A stretch of DNA of 8,529 nt from JAPLKX01 sp035530195 (GCA_035530195.1 DATKVG010000009.1:1-8529); one strand, 5' to 3'. Positions 1 through 6,236 are shown, counted from the first letter of the stretch. Notes: generated from the letters alone by a model not told the origin. Translations and numbers: made by a program.

Positions 1-84
1 CCAAAGCCTTTCGTATGGACTGCTACCGCCGAAGAAATCTTCGGAAAAATCGCCCGTCTTTGCGAAGGAATTTCAAACTCATGA
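1..84 (+). CDS. IS630-family transposase, C-terminal fragment (5' end outside window)
   Basis: Frame 1 is open from the first base to the TGA at 82-84 and encodes 27 residues, beginning PKPFVWTATAEEIFGKIARL and ending CEGISNS. The pattern KPFVWT-x-TA-(D/E)-x-I-x-x-KIAR-x-C is the extreme C-terminus typical of one group of IS630-family (Tc1/mariner-related) DDE transposases, just after the last catalytic acidic residue. The catalytic core would lie left of the window, so whether the element is intact cannot be judged. The family assignment rests on recalled motif similarity. The stop lies about 78 bases from the -35 of the dnaG promoter, so the element was inserted immediately upstream of the primase gene. 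Confidence 0.72.
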   Translation, partial: PKPFVWTATAEEIFGKIARLCEGISNS

Positions 85-89
85 CACTA
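60..89 (+). repeat. Putative right terminal end of the IS630-type element
   Basis: The sequence around the transposase stop, ACTCATGACAC followed by TA at 88-89, is where an IS630-type element would be expected to end. These elements place the terminal inverted repeat at or overlapping the transposase stop and duplicate a TA target dinucleotide. The partner repeat is outside the window, so this boundary is an inference only. Confidence 0.3.
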
Positions 90-161
90 GCGGTTCTTGT
101 CTCAAAAGGAGGTTGCCGAGGCCTTACCTTTCCCGCAATTCGCGGATAAACCTTTTTCCGC

Positions 162-191
162 TTGACAAACCTCCGGCCGAAGTGGTATATG
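162..191 (+). promoter_or_regulatory. Predicted sigma70-type promoter for dnaG
   Basis: A perfect -35 TTGACA (162-167) is followed after 18 nt by TATATG (186-191), a 4/6 match to the -10 hexamer. Transcription would begin near 197-199. That would make a start at 202 almost leaderless, whereas a start at 370 would have a leader of about 170 nt. Seen by eye; not tested. Confidence 0.5.
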
Positions 192-201
192 TCTATGTGG
201 T

Positions 202-2142
202 TTGACGACTCAAGGGCGTTTTGTGCCCTGTCCAACCTTTTTCCCCGTAAATCGGCGTGTGTTAAGGTCATTAGGCGCGGTCTTGTTCGCGGCGCGGTCT
301 TGTCCGCGACTTTCAGCCCGGACAAAGTCTCTAACACGACGGGAGCCCGCATCCGCGGGGTCGGCAGGTCTGAACACCAAGAAGTTTTCCAGTCAAATTG
401 TCTCAGACGTTTTGAGCGCCAATGACATTGTGGGCGTGATCGGCGGTTACTTGGAACTGAAACCGGCCGGCACGGCTCGCTTCAAAGCGCTCTGCCCGTT
501 TCACAACGAGAAGACGCCGTCGTTCACCGTCAGCCGCGACCGCCAGATCTATTACTGTTTTGGCTGCGAAAAACACGGTGATGCCATTGGTTTTCTGCAG
601 GAGTACGAAGGGCTGACGTTTTACGAGGCGCTGCGCAAGCTGGCCGACCGGGTCGGCATCCGGCTGCCCGCGGCCACCGAACGCGACAACAAAGACGAAT
701 TCCTCCGTACGCAACTCGTGGAACTGAACAAGTTCGCCTCCGCCCATTTCGCACAGACGCTCGACGACCCCCTGAAAGGCAGCGCCTGCCGCCATTACAT
801 GAAAACGCGCTCACTCAAACAGGAAACCACGAAAAAATTCGGCCTCGGCTATGCGCCCGACGGCTGGTCGGTTCTGCTCGAAAAAGCACGCGCCGCCGGG
901 TTCAAGGACACCGTCCTCGAGTCGTCCGGGCTCGTGAAACACGGTGAGCGCGGCTCGCTCTACGACGTGTTCCGCAACCGCCTGATGATACCCATCCGCG
1001 ACGTCTCCGGAAACATCGTGGCATTCGGCGGCCGCGACCTCGGCGACGCCACCCCCAAGTACATCAACTCGCCCGAAAACGCACTCTACAAGAAAAGCCG
1101 CGTGCTCTACGGCCTGTTTGAAGCCCGCGACGGCATGAAACGGGAAAAACGCGCTATCCTCGTCGAAGGCTACTTCGACCTGATGAGATGTTTCGACGCG
1201 GGCATCGACAACGTCGTCGCGTCCTGTGGCACCGCACTGACCCCCGACCAGGCCGCGCTTATCCACCGCTACGTGCGCGAGGTCGTCGTCGTGTTCGACG
1301 CAGACGCCGCCGGCATACGCGCTGCCATCCGCGGCGTGGGCGTCCTGGCAAACGCCGGCCTCACCGTCCGCGCTATGACGCTCCCCGACGGAAAAGACCC
1401 CGACGACTACATCACGGCGCATTCGGCGGCCGAGTTCCGCCAATTGGTTGACAACGCCGCGGATTTGATTACCTTCTACATCGGCGCCAACGCACAAAAC
1501 ACGTCCACTATCGAAGGCCGGACAAGCCTGGCCCGCGACCTGTTCGGTTTGATCGCCGTGATCAGCGACCCCCTCCAGCGCGACGAATACCTTAAGTTGG
1601 CCGCGGCCTCGCTGCGGCTGGATTACTGGCGGTGCAGGGATGAATTCACGCAGTTCGTCCGCGACCAGCAGGCTCGCCAGCAACGACCGGCAACCACTCT
1701 TGCCAAATCGGTAGACGCCACAAAAAACGCCCCTTTCACCCAACACGACCGCGATTTCATCGCCGCCGTCTTGTCCAATGACAGCCTGGTCGATAAAGCT
1801 CAAGAGACGCTCAAAGATGTTCCGCTGCCCGCCGGCCCCGTTGGCGAAATCCTGCGCGCCCTGTTTGACGGCGCGGGCGCGGACGTTGCGCGGCGGCTGG
1901 ATTCCGATGAGGCGCGCGACCTTTACGCGGCGGCCGCGACCGGCGGGGAACTCGCCCCCGATGTGGCCGAACATCTTGTTGTAGAACGAGTTGCGCATAT
2001 TGTCAAGCAGGCGCGGTTGGCGGAGGCGGTGGCAATCCAACAACAGTTGCAAGACGCGGAACGGGCCAACGACCAGGTGCGGGCGCTCGAGTTAATGCGT
2101 CAAAAAATCGCCCTGGACAGAAAAATAGCCAACGCTTTATAA
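202..2142 (+). CDS. dnaG: DNA primase DnaG (translation start unresolved; best estimate CTG at 370)
   Basis: DnaG synthesises the RNA primers for lagging-strand replication and works with the DnaB helicase. Counting from the CTG at 370, the CHC2 zinc finger uses C42, H45, C63 and C66, in the context CPFHNEKTPSF...YYCFGC. This is within two residues of the E. coli positions 40, 43, 61 and 64. The catalytic-core basic segment FRNRLMIPIRD...VAFGGR follows, then the TOPRIM domain with VEGYFD and VVFDADAAG as metal-binding acidic motifs. The helical C-terminus, normally the helicase-binding part, is divergent. The reading frame is open back to a TTG at 202, with GTG at 223 and 259 and TTG at 283, but those extensions look unlike protein and contain a 17-bp tandem repeat. 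Starting at 370 gives 590 residues, a normal DnaG length, beginning (M)NTKKFSSQIVSDVL. No ATG is available. Identity is certain; only the start is open. Confidence 0.96.
   Translation: MTTQGRFVPCPTFFPVNRRVLRSLGAVLFAARSCPRLSARTKSLTRREPASAGSAGLNTKKFSSQIVSDVLSANDIVGVIGGYLELKPAGTARFKALCPFHNEKTPSFTVSRDRQIYYCFGCEKHGDAIGFLQEYEGLTFYEALRKLADRVGIRLPAATERDNKDEFLRTQLVELNKFASAHFAQTLDDPLKGSACRHYMKTRSLKQETTKKFGLGYAPDGWSVLLEKARAAGFKDTVLESSGLVKHGERGSLYDVFRNRLMIPIRDVSGNIVAFGGRDLGDATPKYINSPENALYKKSRVLYGLFEARDGMKREKRAILVEGYFDLMRCFDAGIDNVVASCGTALTPDQAALIHRYVREVVVVFDADAAGIRAAIRGVGVLANAGLTVRAMTLPDGKDPDDYITAHSAAEFRQLVDNAADLITFYIGANAQNTSTIEGRTSLARDLFGLIAVISDPLQRDEYLKLAAASLRLDYWRCRDEFTQFVRDQQARQQRPATTLAKSVDATKNAPFTQHDRDFIAAVLSNDSLVDKAQETLKDVPLPAGPVGEILRALFDGAGADVARRLDSDEARDLYAAAATGGELAPDVAEHLVVERVAHIVKQARLAEAVAIQQQLQDAERANDQVRALELMRQKIALDRKIANAL
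274..307 (+). repeat. 17-bp tandem direct repeat in the dnaG leader
   Basis: GGCGCGGTCTTGTTCGC (274-290) is followed directly by GGCGCGGTCTTGTCCGC (291-307), with one mismatch. A duplication of 17 bp is not a multiple of three and would shift a reading frame. This argues that the stretch is untranslated leader and not the N-terminus of DnaG. Confidence 0.85.
300..325 (+). promoter_or_regulatory. Leader hairpin upstream of dnaG
   Basis: TTGTCCG (300-306) and CGGACAA (319-325) form a perfect 7-bp stem with a 12-nt loop. The left arm lies in the second copy of the 17-bp repeat. The first copy, TTGTTCG, could also pair through one G-U, so two alternative folds are possible. A second small hairpin, CCCGC/GCGGG (346-350 with 355-359), sits just before the CTG at 370. 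Function is unknown. Confidence 0.4.
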
Positions 2143-2149
2143 CCAAATG

Positions 2150-2180
2150 GGTTGCACGGCACATCCGGGGGCAACCTTTT
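2150..2180 (+). terminator. Putative intrinsic terminator or attenuator between dnaG and rpoD
   Basis: Eight bases after the dnaG stop, GGTTGC (2150-2155) pairs with GCAACC (2171-2176), directly followed by TTTT. CGG (2157-2159) and CCG (2166-2168) can add an inner stem. The U-tract is short, so termination is probably partial. Such a site would let rpoD be expressed both from the dnaG transcript and from its own promoter. Confidence 0.45.
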
Positions 2181-2183
2181 GGG

Positions 2184-2189
2184 TACAAT
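2184..2189 (+). promoter_or_regulatory. Possible -10 element of an internal rpoD promoter
   Basis: TACAAT matches the -10 consensus at 5/6, directly after the terminator-like hairpin and 77 bases before the first rpoD ATG. No good -35 lies at 16-18 nt; the nearest, TTGCAC at 2152-2157, is too far at 26 nt. This is a weak prediction. Confidence 0.3.
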
Positions 2190-2271
2190 TAAACTGGTGA
2201 ACTGAATGGTGCGCCGCGGATAAGCCCCGCAATGGCCCTGCCCACGGCGCCCAGCAACGATGAGGACGCCC

Positions 2272-2520
2272 ATGCAGATCAGCCCTAATAAAAACTCCGC
2301 GCGGAAAGAGGACGTCAAAAACAAGGCGCTGCAGATCACCCAGGAAAAAGGCAAAATCACTTACGACGACCTGCTCGAAATGATTCCTGAAGAGGCCACC
2401 TCCGAAGAGATGGACGACCTGATGGTCGAACTCAGCGGGCTCGACATCGAGATCGTCGACGAGTTCCGCGTCGATTCGGAGACCCAGCAGGCACAACTCC
2501 AAAAAGAGGCGATCGAGTAA
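2272..2520 (+). CDS. rpoD: Primary sigma factor RpoD, N-terminal part (region 1.1), ending at an in-frame TAA
   Basis: This encodes 82 residues that read as a complete sigma70 region 1.1: VKNKALQITQEKGKITYDDL, then MIPEEATSEEMDDLMVEL and a closing DIEIVDEF. Region 1.1 is the acidic, DNA-mimicking domain that keeps free sigma70 from binding promoters. The start at 2272 is preferred because GAGG (2262-2265) lies 6 nt before it; an ATG at 2260, four codons earlier, has no Shine-Dalgarno sequence. The frame meets TAA at 2518-2520, and the same frame continues without any shift into sigma region 1.2. The two pieces are therefore one ancestral gene broken by a single stop codon. It may be a nonsense mutation, a sequencing error, or a real split in which region 1.1 is made as a separate small protein. 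Confidence 0.85.
   Translation: MQISPNKNSARKEDVKNKALQITQEKGKITYDDLLEMIPEEATSEEMDDLMVELSGLDIEIVDEFRVDSETQQAQLQKEAIE
2518..2520 (+). other. In-frame TAA stop codon inside rpoD
   Basis: Codons before it read QLQKEAIE and codons after it read KAELRREAAHARLERADDPV, with the frame unchanged. A single substitution from GAA, CAA or AAA would produce it. It falls in the variable linker between regions 1.1 and 1.2, where a break does least damage to folded domains. Confidence 0.97.
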
Positions 2521-2532
2521 AAGGCCGAACTG
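2519..2532 (+). promoter_or_regulatory. Possible reinitiation site: AAAAGG Shine-Dalgarno plus CTG
   Basis: AAAAGG (2519-2524) shares its first two bases with the TAA stop and lies 5 nt before an in-frame CTG at 2530-2532. Initiation there would preserve all of region 1.2, including DDPVRMYLREMG. The next in-frame ATG, at 2584, has no convincing ribosome binding site and cuts region 1.2 at its beginning. Initiation at CTG is rare, so this is a hypothesis. Confidence 0.3.
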
Positions 2533-2583
2533 CGCCGGGAAGCCGCCCACGCCCGGCTCGAACGCGCCGATGATCCCGTCCGG

Positions 2584-4041
2584 ATGTACCTCCGCGAGAT
2601 GGGCAGAGTTCCACTGCTCACCAAAGACCAGGAAATCGAAATCGCCAAGCGGATTGAAGCCGCCGAAAAAGAGCTGACCGAAGTCCTGCTCAACACGCCG
2701 TATACCCTCAAAGAGATCCAGATGTTGTCGGCGAGGATCCTCGCGGGCCGGCTGAGTTTCGCCCAGATCACCGAGATCGAGGAACCCAGGCCCCAGGCCC
2801 AATTCCTAAGAGACCTGCCCGGCCTGATCGCCCGGATCAACGACCTCGAAGCCCAAATCGAAGCTCAGGACAAACGCAGACGCCGAAAAGACCTCACCCC
2901 CAAGAGCCTCGACAATATCAACGTCCGGATCGCCCAGATGCGCAAGTATCAGGTCGACGTCGTCCGCCGGTTCAATCTCAAATCAAAAGAAATCATGAAG
3001 ATCGCCCGCAAGATCAAAGGACTCAAACGCAGGATCTCCACCGCCCGCGACGAGATCGACCGCGTGGAACGCGAAGTCGGTTTCCCCACCGACAAGATCC
3101 GCGTCATCGCCACACAGACCCGCCGGACCGCGGCCGCCGCGATCAAGTACGGGATCGAACGCGACGTGATCTTCGACGCCGAGCGCAGGCTCCTGCTCGC
3201 CCAGCGCAAGATCGACCAGATCGAAACCGACGCCCGCCTCAATTCCGACCAGATCACCGCTCTCATCGACGAGATCAAATCCAAGGAAGAAAAAATCTAC
3301 ACGGCCAAGATGGAACTGGTCGAGGCGAACCTGAGGCTCGTCGTCAGCATCGGCAAGAAATACACCAACCGCGGCATGTCCTTCCTCGATTTGATCCAGG
3401 AAGGCAACATCGGCCTCATGAAGGCCGTCGACAAGTTCGAGTACCAGCGCGGCTACAAGTTCTCCACCTACGCCACCTGGTGGATCCGGCAGGCCATCAC
3501 AAGGTCAATCGCCGACCAGGCCAGGACCATCCGAATCCCCGTACACATGATCGAGTCGATCAACAAACTCGTCCGAACCAGCCGGAGGCTCGTACAAACC
3601 TACGGCCGCGAACCCAACGCCGAAGAAATCTCACTCGAAATGGAGATGTCCGCCGACAAGGTCCGAAGCATCCTCAAGATCGCCCAGGAAGCCATCAGCC
3701 TCGAAACGCCTGTCGGCGACGAAGGCGACAGCAGTTTTGGCGATTTCATCGAAGATAAAGGCGCCGAATCACCCGCAAACGCCACCGCGTTCAGCGTGTT
3801 CCAGGAAAAACTCGACGAAGTACTCGCATCGCTCACCGAACGCGAAGAAAAAGTACTCCGCCTCCGGTTCGGCCTCGGCGACGGCTACCCCAGAACGCTC
3901 GAAGAAGTCGGCAGCGTGTTCAACGTCACCCGCGAACGCGTCCGGCAAATCGAAGCCAAGGCCCTGCGCAAAATGCGACACCCTACACGCGCCCGCGAAC
4001 TCAAATGCTTCATCGACTGGGGCCTCAACCAGTCCTCCTGA
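2584..4041 (+). CDS. rpoD: Primary sigma factor RpoD, main part (regions 1.2 to 4.2), separated from region 1.1 by a stop codon
   Basis: This is the sigma subunit that directs RNA polymerase to housekeeping promoters. Counting from the ATG at 2584 there are 485 residues. Region 1.2 starts at MYLREMGRVPLLTKDQEIEI, with its first residues DDPVR encoded upstream of this ATG. A charged helical non-conserved segment spans about 30-240. Region 2 (about 243-320) contains VEANLRLVVSIGKKYTNRGM, LDLIQEGNIGLMKAVDKFEY and STYATWWIRQAITRSIADQA. Region 3 covers about 320-400. Region 4 contains LTEREEKVLRLRFGLGDG and the helix-turn-helix TLEEVGSVFNVTRERVRQIE. All core-binding and DNA-reading motifs are intact, which argues against a decayed gene. 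The true 5' end is uncertain: CTG at 2530, ATG at 2584, or readthrough from 2272. If read through, the protein would be about 589 residues, normal for RpoD. Confidence 0.95.
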   Translation: MYLREMGRVPLLTKDQEIEIAKRIEAAEKELTEVLLNTPYTLKEIQMLSARILAGRLSFAQITEIEEPRPQAQFLRDLPGLIARINDLEAQIEAQDKRRRRKDLTPKSLDNINVRIAQMRKYQVDVVRRFNLKSKEIMKIARKIKGLKRRISTARDEIDRVEREVGFPTDKIRVIATQTRRTAAAAIKYGIERDVIFDAERRLLLAQRKIDQIETDARLNSDQITALIDEIKSKEEKIYTAKMELVEANLRLVVSIGKKYTNRGMSFLDLIQEGNIGLMKAVDKFEYQRGYKFSTYATWWIRQAITRSIADQARTIRIPVHMIESINKLVRTSRRLVQTYGREPNAEEISLEMEMSADKVRSILKIAQEAISLETPVGDEGDSSFGDFIEDKGAESPANATAFSVFQEKLDEVLASLTEREEKVLRLRFGLGDGYPRTLEEVGSVFNVTRERVRQIEAKALRKMRHPTRARELKCFIDWGLNQSS

Positions 4042-4050
4042 TCTAATCGT

Positions 4051-4100
4051 TGGGACGCCCCCGGCCGCGCTTCCCGGCGCGCTTTGTGGGGGGTGTCCCA
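4051..4100 (+). terminator. Long GC-rich hairpin after rpoD, probable terminator
   Basis: TGGGACGCCCCC (4051-4062) pairs with 4089-4100 (GGGGTGTCCCA at its 3' end) over 12 bp with one G-U. The loop holds a further 5-bp stem, CGCGC (4066-4070) with GCGCG (4077-4081). It begins 10 nt after the rpoD stop. The following CCCTTTC is a poor U-tract, so it may be a weak terminator or a transcript-stabilising 3' structure. Confidence 0.5.
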
Positions 4101-4134
4101 CCCTTTCACCCGCGCAGTCCCCACGGCATTAAGC

Positions 4135-4140
4135 TATACT
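4135..4140 (+). promoter_or_regulatory. Possible -10 element for the 4189-6236 operon
   Basis: TATACT matches the -10 consensus at 5/6 and lies 49 bases upstream of the GTG start at 4189. No recognisable -35 precedes it at the normal distance. Its position between the rpoD hairpin and the next gene supports a promoter here. Confidence 0.35.
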
Positions 4141-4188
4141 ACCGGTCAAAATGCACCGAAGGCGCCCCAACCCGAAGGAGAAAACAAC

Positions 4189-5388
4189 GTGACGGCCTTG
4201 TGCCTGGCCCTGCTGGTAGTGGCCTCGGCGGCGAATTACCAGTTCGACGGCTCTATTTCGCGTGATGTGCTCGACAACTTTCTGTCCCGCGCTATCACCA
4301 TGAACGGCATGAGTTTCAGCCCCTGTTTCGACGACGACCTGCGCATGCTCGACCACATCGGCGCCAAGTTCATTGGCCGCGTCGCGTACCTTTGGGGGCA
4401 ACCGCCGGGGGACGAGGCGGCCTACTGGCAACAGGTGAGACAGGCCGCTCAGCACATCAGACAGCCCGACCCCGACCGAATCGTGCAGGCCTGCGTGTTT
4501 GAGGCCGTCTTTGACGGCGTTAACGGCATCAAGGCGCCCGGCTGGGTCTTTGAGGAGTTCGGCCTGGCCCCCGAACAACGCACCTTCAGCTACGATGCGA
4601 TGCTGTTTGAAGACGGCCGATACCGCGACCTGTGGGGGCCCGGCGGGAGCGTGCCCGACATCACTCGACTCGAAACAAAACTCTGGTTTTATTACCGGGC
4701 GCGAAATTATATCGACGCGGGGTACGAGGCGATCCATTTCGGCCAATTAGGCCTGATCGGGGCGAACGATCCGGGCCTGGCCCATTGGAAAGACCTGCTG
4801 GACCGCGTCCGCGCTTATGGGGCGGCGCGCGCCCGGCGCCATTACGTGCTGTTCGACGCGCACGTCGTCGTCCAGAACATCATGCCTGCCGTTGACGGGC
4901 GCATGCTGCTGGATTTTCTCAGCTTCCCGCTGCGGCCCAAAGAAGTCCCCACAGATCCGCAGAAAGCCATCCTCGATATCGGCCACGCCGACACGATCTA
5001 CGGCCGCAGTCCCGGTGGCCTTCACCCCAGCGGGTGGCCGTGCGATCACATGCCCTACCTGGTGGAGTTCGACCAGTGCCACGCCAGCGGCCACGAGGGG
5101 CAGGGCGGCCTGGGCCCACCGTTTGTGTGGGGCTTCGAGGAGGCGGCATGGCTGGCCAAACAGCCTGCCCAATACCGCGACGAGTGGCTCGCCTACACTC
5201 ACGACTGGCTGCGGAAAAACGACCCCAACGGCCATCTCCAAATGCCCGGCAGCGTGCCAACCGCCGTCAAACTCAACGCCAGCCGCTGGTACAGGGCCAA
5301 CACACCCAGCGCTGCTTGTCCTGATGGATACGGCCAGGAAGACGCCATCAAAGCCATCTGGGAGACACGCAAAGGAGCAACACCATGA
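4189..5388 (+). CDS. Exported protein of unknown function, possible TIM-barrel glycosidase-like
   Basis: The GTG at 4189 is chosen because AAGGAG (4175-4180) lies 8 nt upstream. The frame is open further back, to 4084, but that part overlaps the hairpin and promoter region. The product has 399 residues. Residues 1-15 (MTALCLALLVVASAA) form a short hydrophobic segment that looks like a signal peptide, although it lacks the usual positive charge near the N-terminus. I do not recognise a named family. Several short hydrophobic strands alternate with helices: KFIGRVAYLWG (60-70), ACVFEAVF (101-108), YEAIHFGQLGLI (179-190), RHYVLFDAHVVV (217-228) and PYLVEFDQ (289-296). Acidic residues or histidines sit at strand ends (E105, H183, D223, H225, E293). 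That pattern suits a (beta/alpha)8 barrel hydrolase, but this is inference. It overlaps the next gene by four bases. Confidence 0.85.
   Translation: MTALCLALLVVASAANYQFDGSISRDVLDNFLSRAITMNGMSFSPCFDDDLRMLDHIGAKFIGRVAYLWGQPPGDEAAYWQQVRQAAQHIRQPDPDRIVQACVFEAVFDGVNGIKAPGWVFEEFGLAPEQRTFSYDAMLFEDGRYRDLWGPGGSVPDITRLETKLWFYYRARNYIDAGYEAIHFGQLGLIGANDPGLAHWKDLLDRVRAYGAARARRHYVLFDAHVVVQNIMPAVDGRMLLDFLSFPLRPKEVPTDPQKAILDIGHADTIYGRSPGGLHPSGWPCDHMPYLVEFDQCHASGHEGQGGLGPPFVWGFEEAAWLAKQPAQYRDEWLAYTHDWLRKNDPNGHLQMPGSVPTAVKLNASRWYRANTPSAACPDGYGQEDAIKAIWETRKGATP
5371..5388 (+). promoter_or_regulatory. RBS and ATGA stop/start overlap coupling two genes
   Basis: AAAGGAG (5371-5377) lies 7 nt before the ATG at 5385. 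That ATG overlaps the upstream TGA (5386-5388) as ATGA. This arrangement indicates translational coupling and co-production of the two proteins. Confidence 0.85.
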
Positions 5389-6236
5389 ACAACGTTGAAG
5401 ATCCCGCGCGCCGCCAGTTCCTGGCGGCCGGTCTTGCCGGCACTTCCGCAGGACTGTTGAGCAGTTGCGTGTCCGCGGCGGAAATTGCCGGCGAATCGGA
5501 ACGCGAACCGGCCGCCGCCGCCAAGGTCCGCTACGCCGAACTCTTGCCACACGAGTTCCGGGCGCGCCTCACTGCGTGCCCAATCGCATACGTGCCCCTG
5601 GGAACGCTCGAGTGGCACGGGGAACACCTCCCCTTGGGGGCCGACGCTGTCCAAAGCGAGGGTCTCATGGTCGAGTGCGCTATTCGGTTCGGCGGAATCG
5701 TCATGCCGCCAATATACCTCGGGCCGGACCGGGCAACGCCCGCCGAGGACGGCGCCATGCTCGTGGGCATGGACTACGCCGGTTCCACAACGCCGCATCG
5801 AAAGCTCGAAGGAAGTTGTTACTGGATTCCGCAGGGCCTTCACCTGCAGATGGTGGACGCGATCCTCGAACAGTTGAAACGCGCCGGGTTCCGCGCCGTG
5901 TTTGCCGACGGGCACGGACCATCCCGCCAATCATGGGTGGAAAACATCCCCGAACGCGAGGCCCGCTACGGCATGCGGCTGTTTGGCGTCGGCAAGGACA
6001 TACGCAAGCAGTGGAAAAGCCAGATCGACCATGCCGCGCTCAACGAAACATCCCTGATGTTACACCTCCGGCCGGACTTGGTCGACATCTCACGCCTTCC
6101 CCAATCAAGGGCCGAATCCCCCCAAGGCGTCAGCGGCAAAGACCCGCGTGACGCTACCGCTGCCCAGGGAAAACAATGGGTCAACGCGTCCGTCGAACTC
6201 GTTGGCCGGATGTTCGCCCAGGCGGGCCTGATCTGA
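5385..6236 (+). CDS. Creatininase-family metal-dependent amidohydrolase with Tat/lipoprotein signal
   Basis: The protein has 283 residues. The N-terminus holds a twin-arginine motif (R9-R10-QFLA) and a hydrophobic stretch ending in a lipobox-like L25-S-S-C28, so it is probably exported folded and may be lipid-anchored. The creatininase fold follows. PLGTLEWHGEHLPLGAD (71-87) supplies the expected metal ligands E76, H78 and D87. DGHGPS (175-180) supplies H177, and NETSLMLHLRPDLVD (220-234) supplies E221. Family members hydrolyse cyclic or linear amides such as creatinine and formamide-type intermediates, using two metal ions. The usual NGHGGN loop reads DGHGPS here, so the substrate probably differs from characterised members and true creatininase activity should not be assumed. 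The gene is coupled to the exported protein upstream, which points to a joint extracytoplasmic task. Confidence 0.88.
   Translation: MNNVEDPARRQFLAAGLAGTSAGLLSSCVSAAEIAGESEREPAAAAKVRYAELLPHEFRARLTACPIAYVPLGTLEWHGEHLPLGADAVQSEGLMVECAIRFGGIVMPPIYLGPDRATPAEDGAMLVGMDYAGSTTPHRKLEGSCYWIPQGLHLQMVDAILEQLKRAGFRAVFADGHGPSRQSWVENIPEREARYGMRLFGVGKDIRKQWKSQIDHAALNETSLMLHLRPDLVDISRLPQSRAESPQGVSGKDPRDATAAQGKQWVNASVELVGRMFAQAGLI

Noticed and set aside
104..115. AAAAGGAGG followed by TTG as the start of a small gene
   Set aside because: The TTG touches the Shine-Dalgarno directly, no start codon lies at a workable distance, and no conserved product follows. It is probably coincidental.
133..157. CCGC/GCGG hairpin with following T's as a terminator for the transposase
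   Set aside because: The stem is only 4 bp and the T-run starts 8 bases after it; too weak to call.
811..2052. Long open frame on the minus strand opposite dnaG (413 codons)
   Set aside because: It lies wholly inside dnaG, has no recognisable domain, and is the expected antisense shadow of a GC-rich gene.
2518..2520. UAA reassigned as a sense codon in this organism
   Set aside because: dnaG also ends with TAA (2140-2142) at the expected family length and is followed by a terminator-like hairpin, so TAA appears to act as a normal stop here.
2137..2802. Minus-strand open frame of 221 codons across the dnaG-rpoD junction
   Set aside because: It mirrors rpoD codons, resembles no protein family, and has no convincing RBS.
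4084..4188. Upstream extension of the 4189 gene
   Set aside because: It would start inside the rpoD hairpin, lacks an RBS, and would bury the signal-like segment; the GTG at 4189 has AAGGAG 8 nt upstream.
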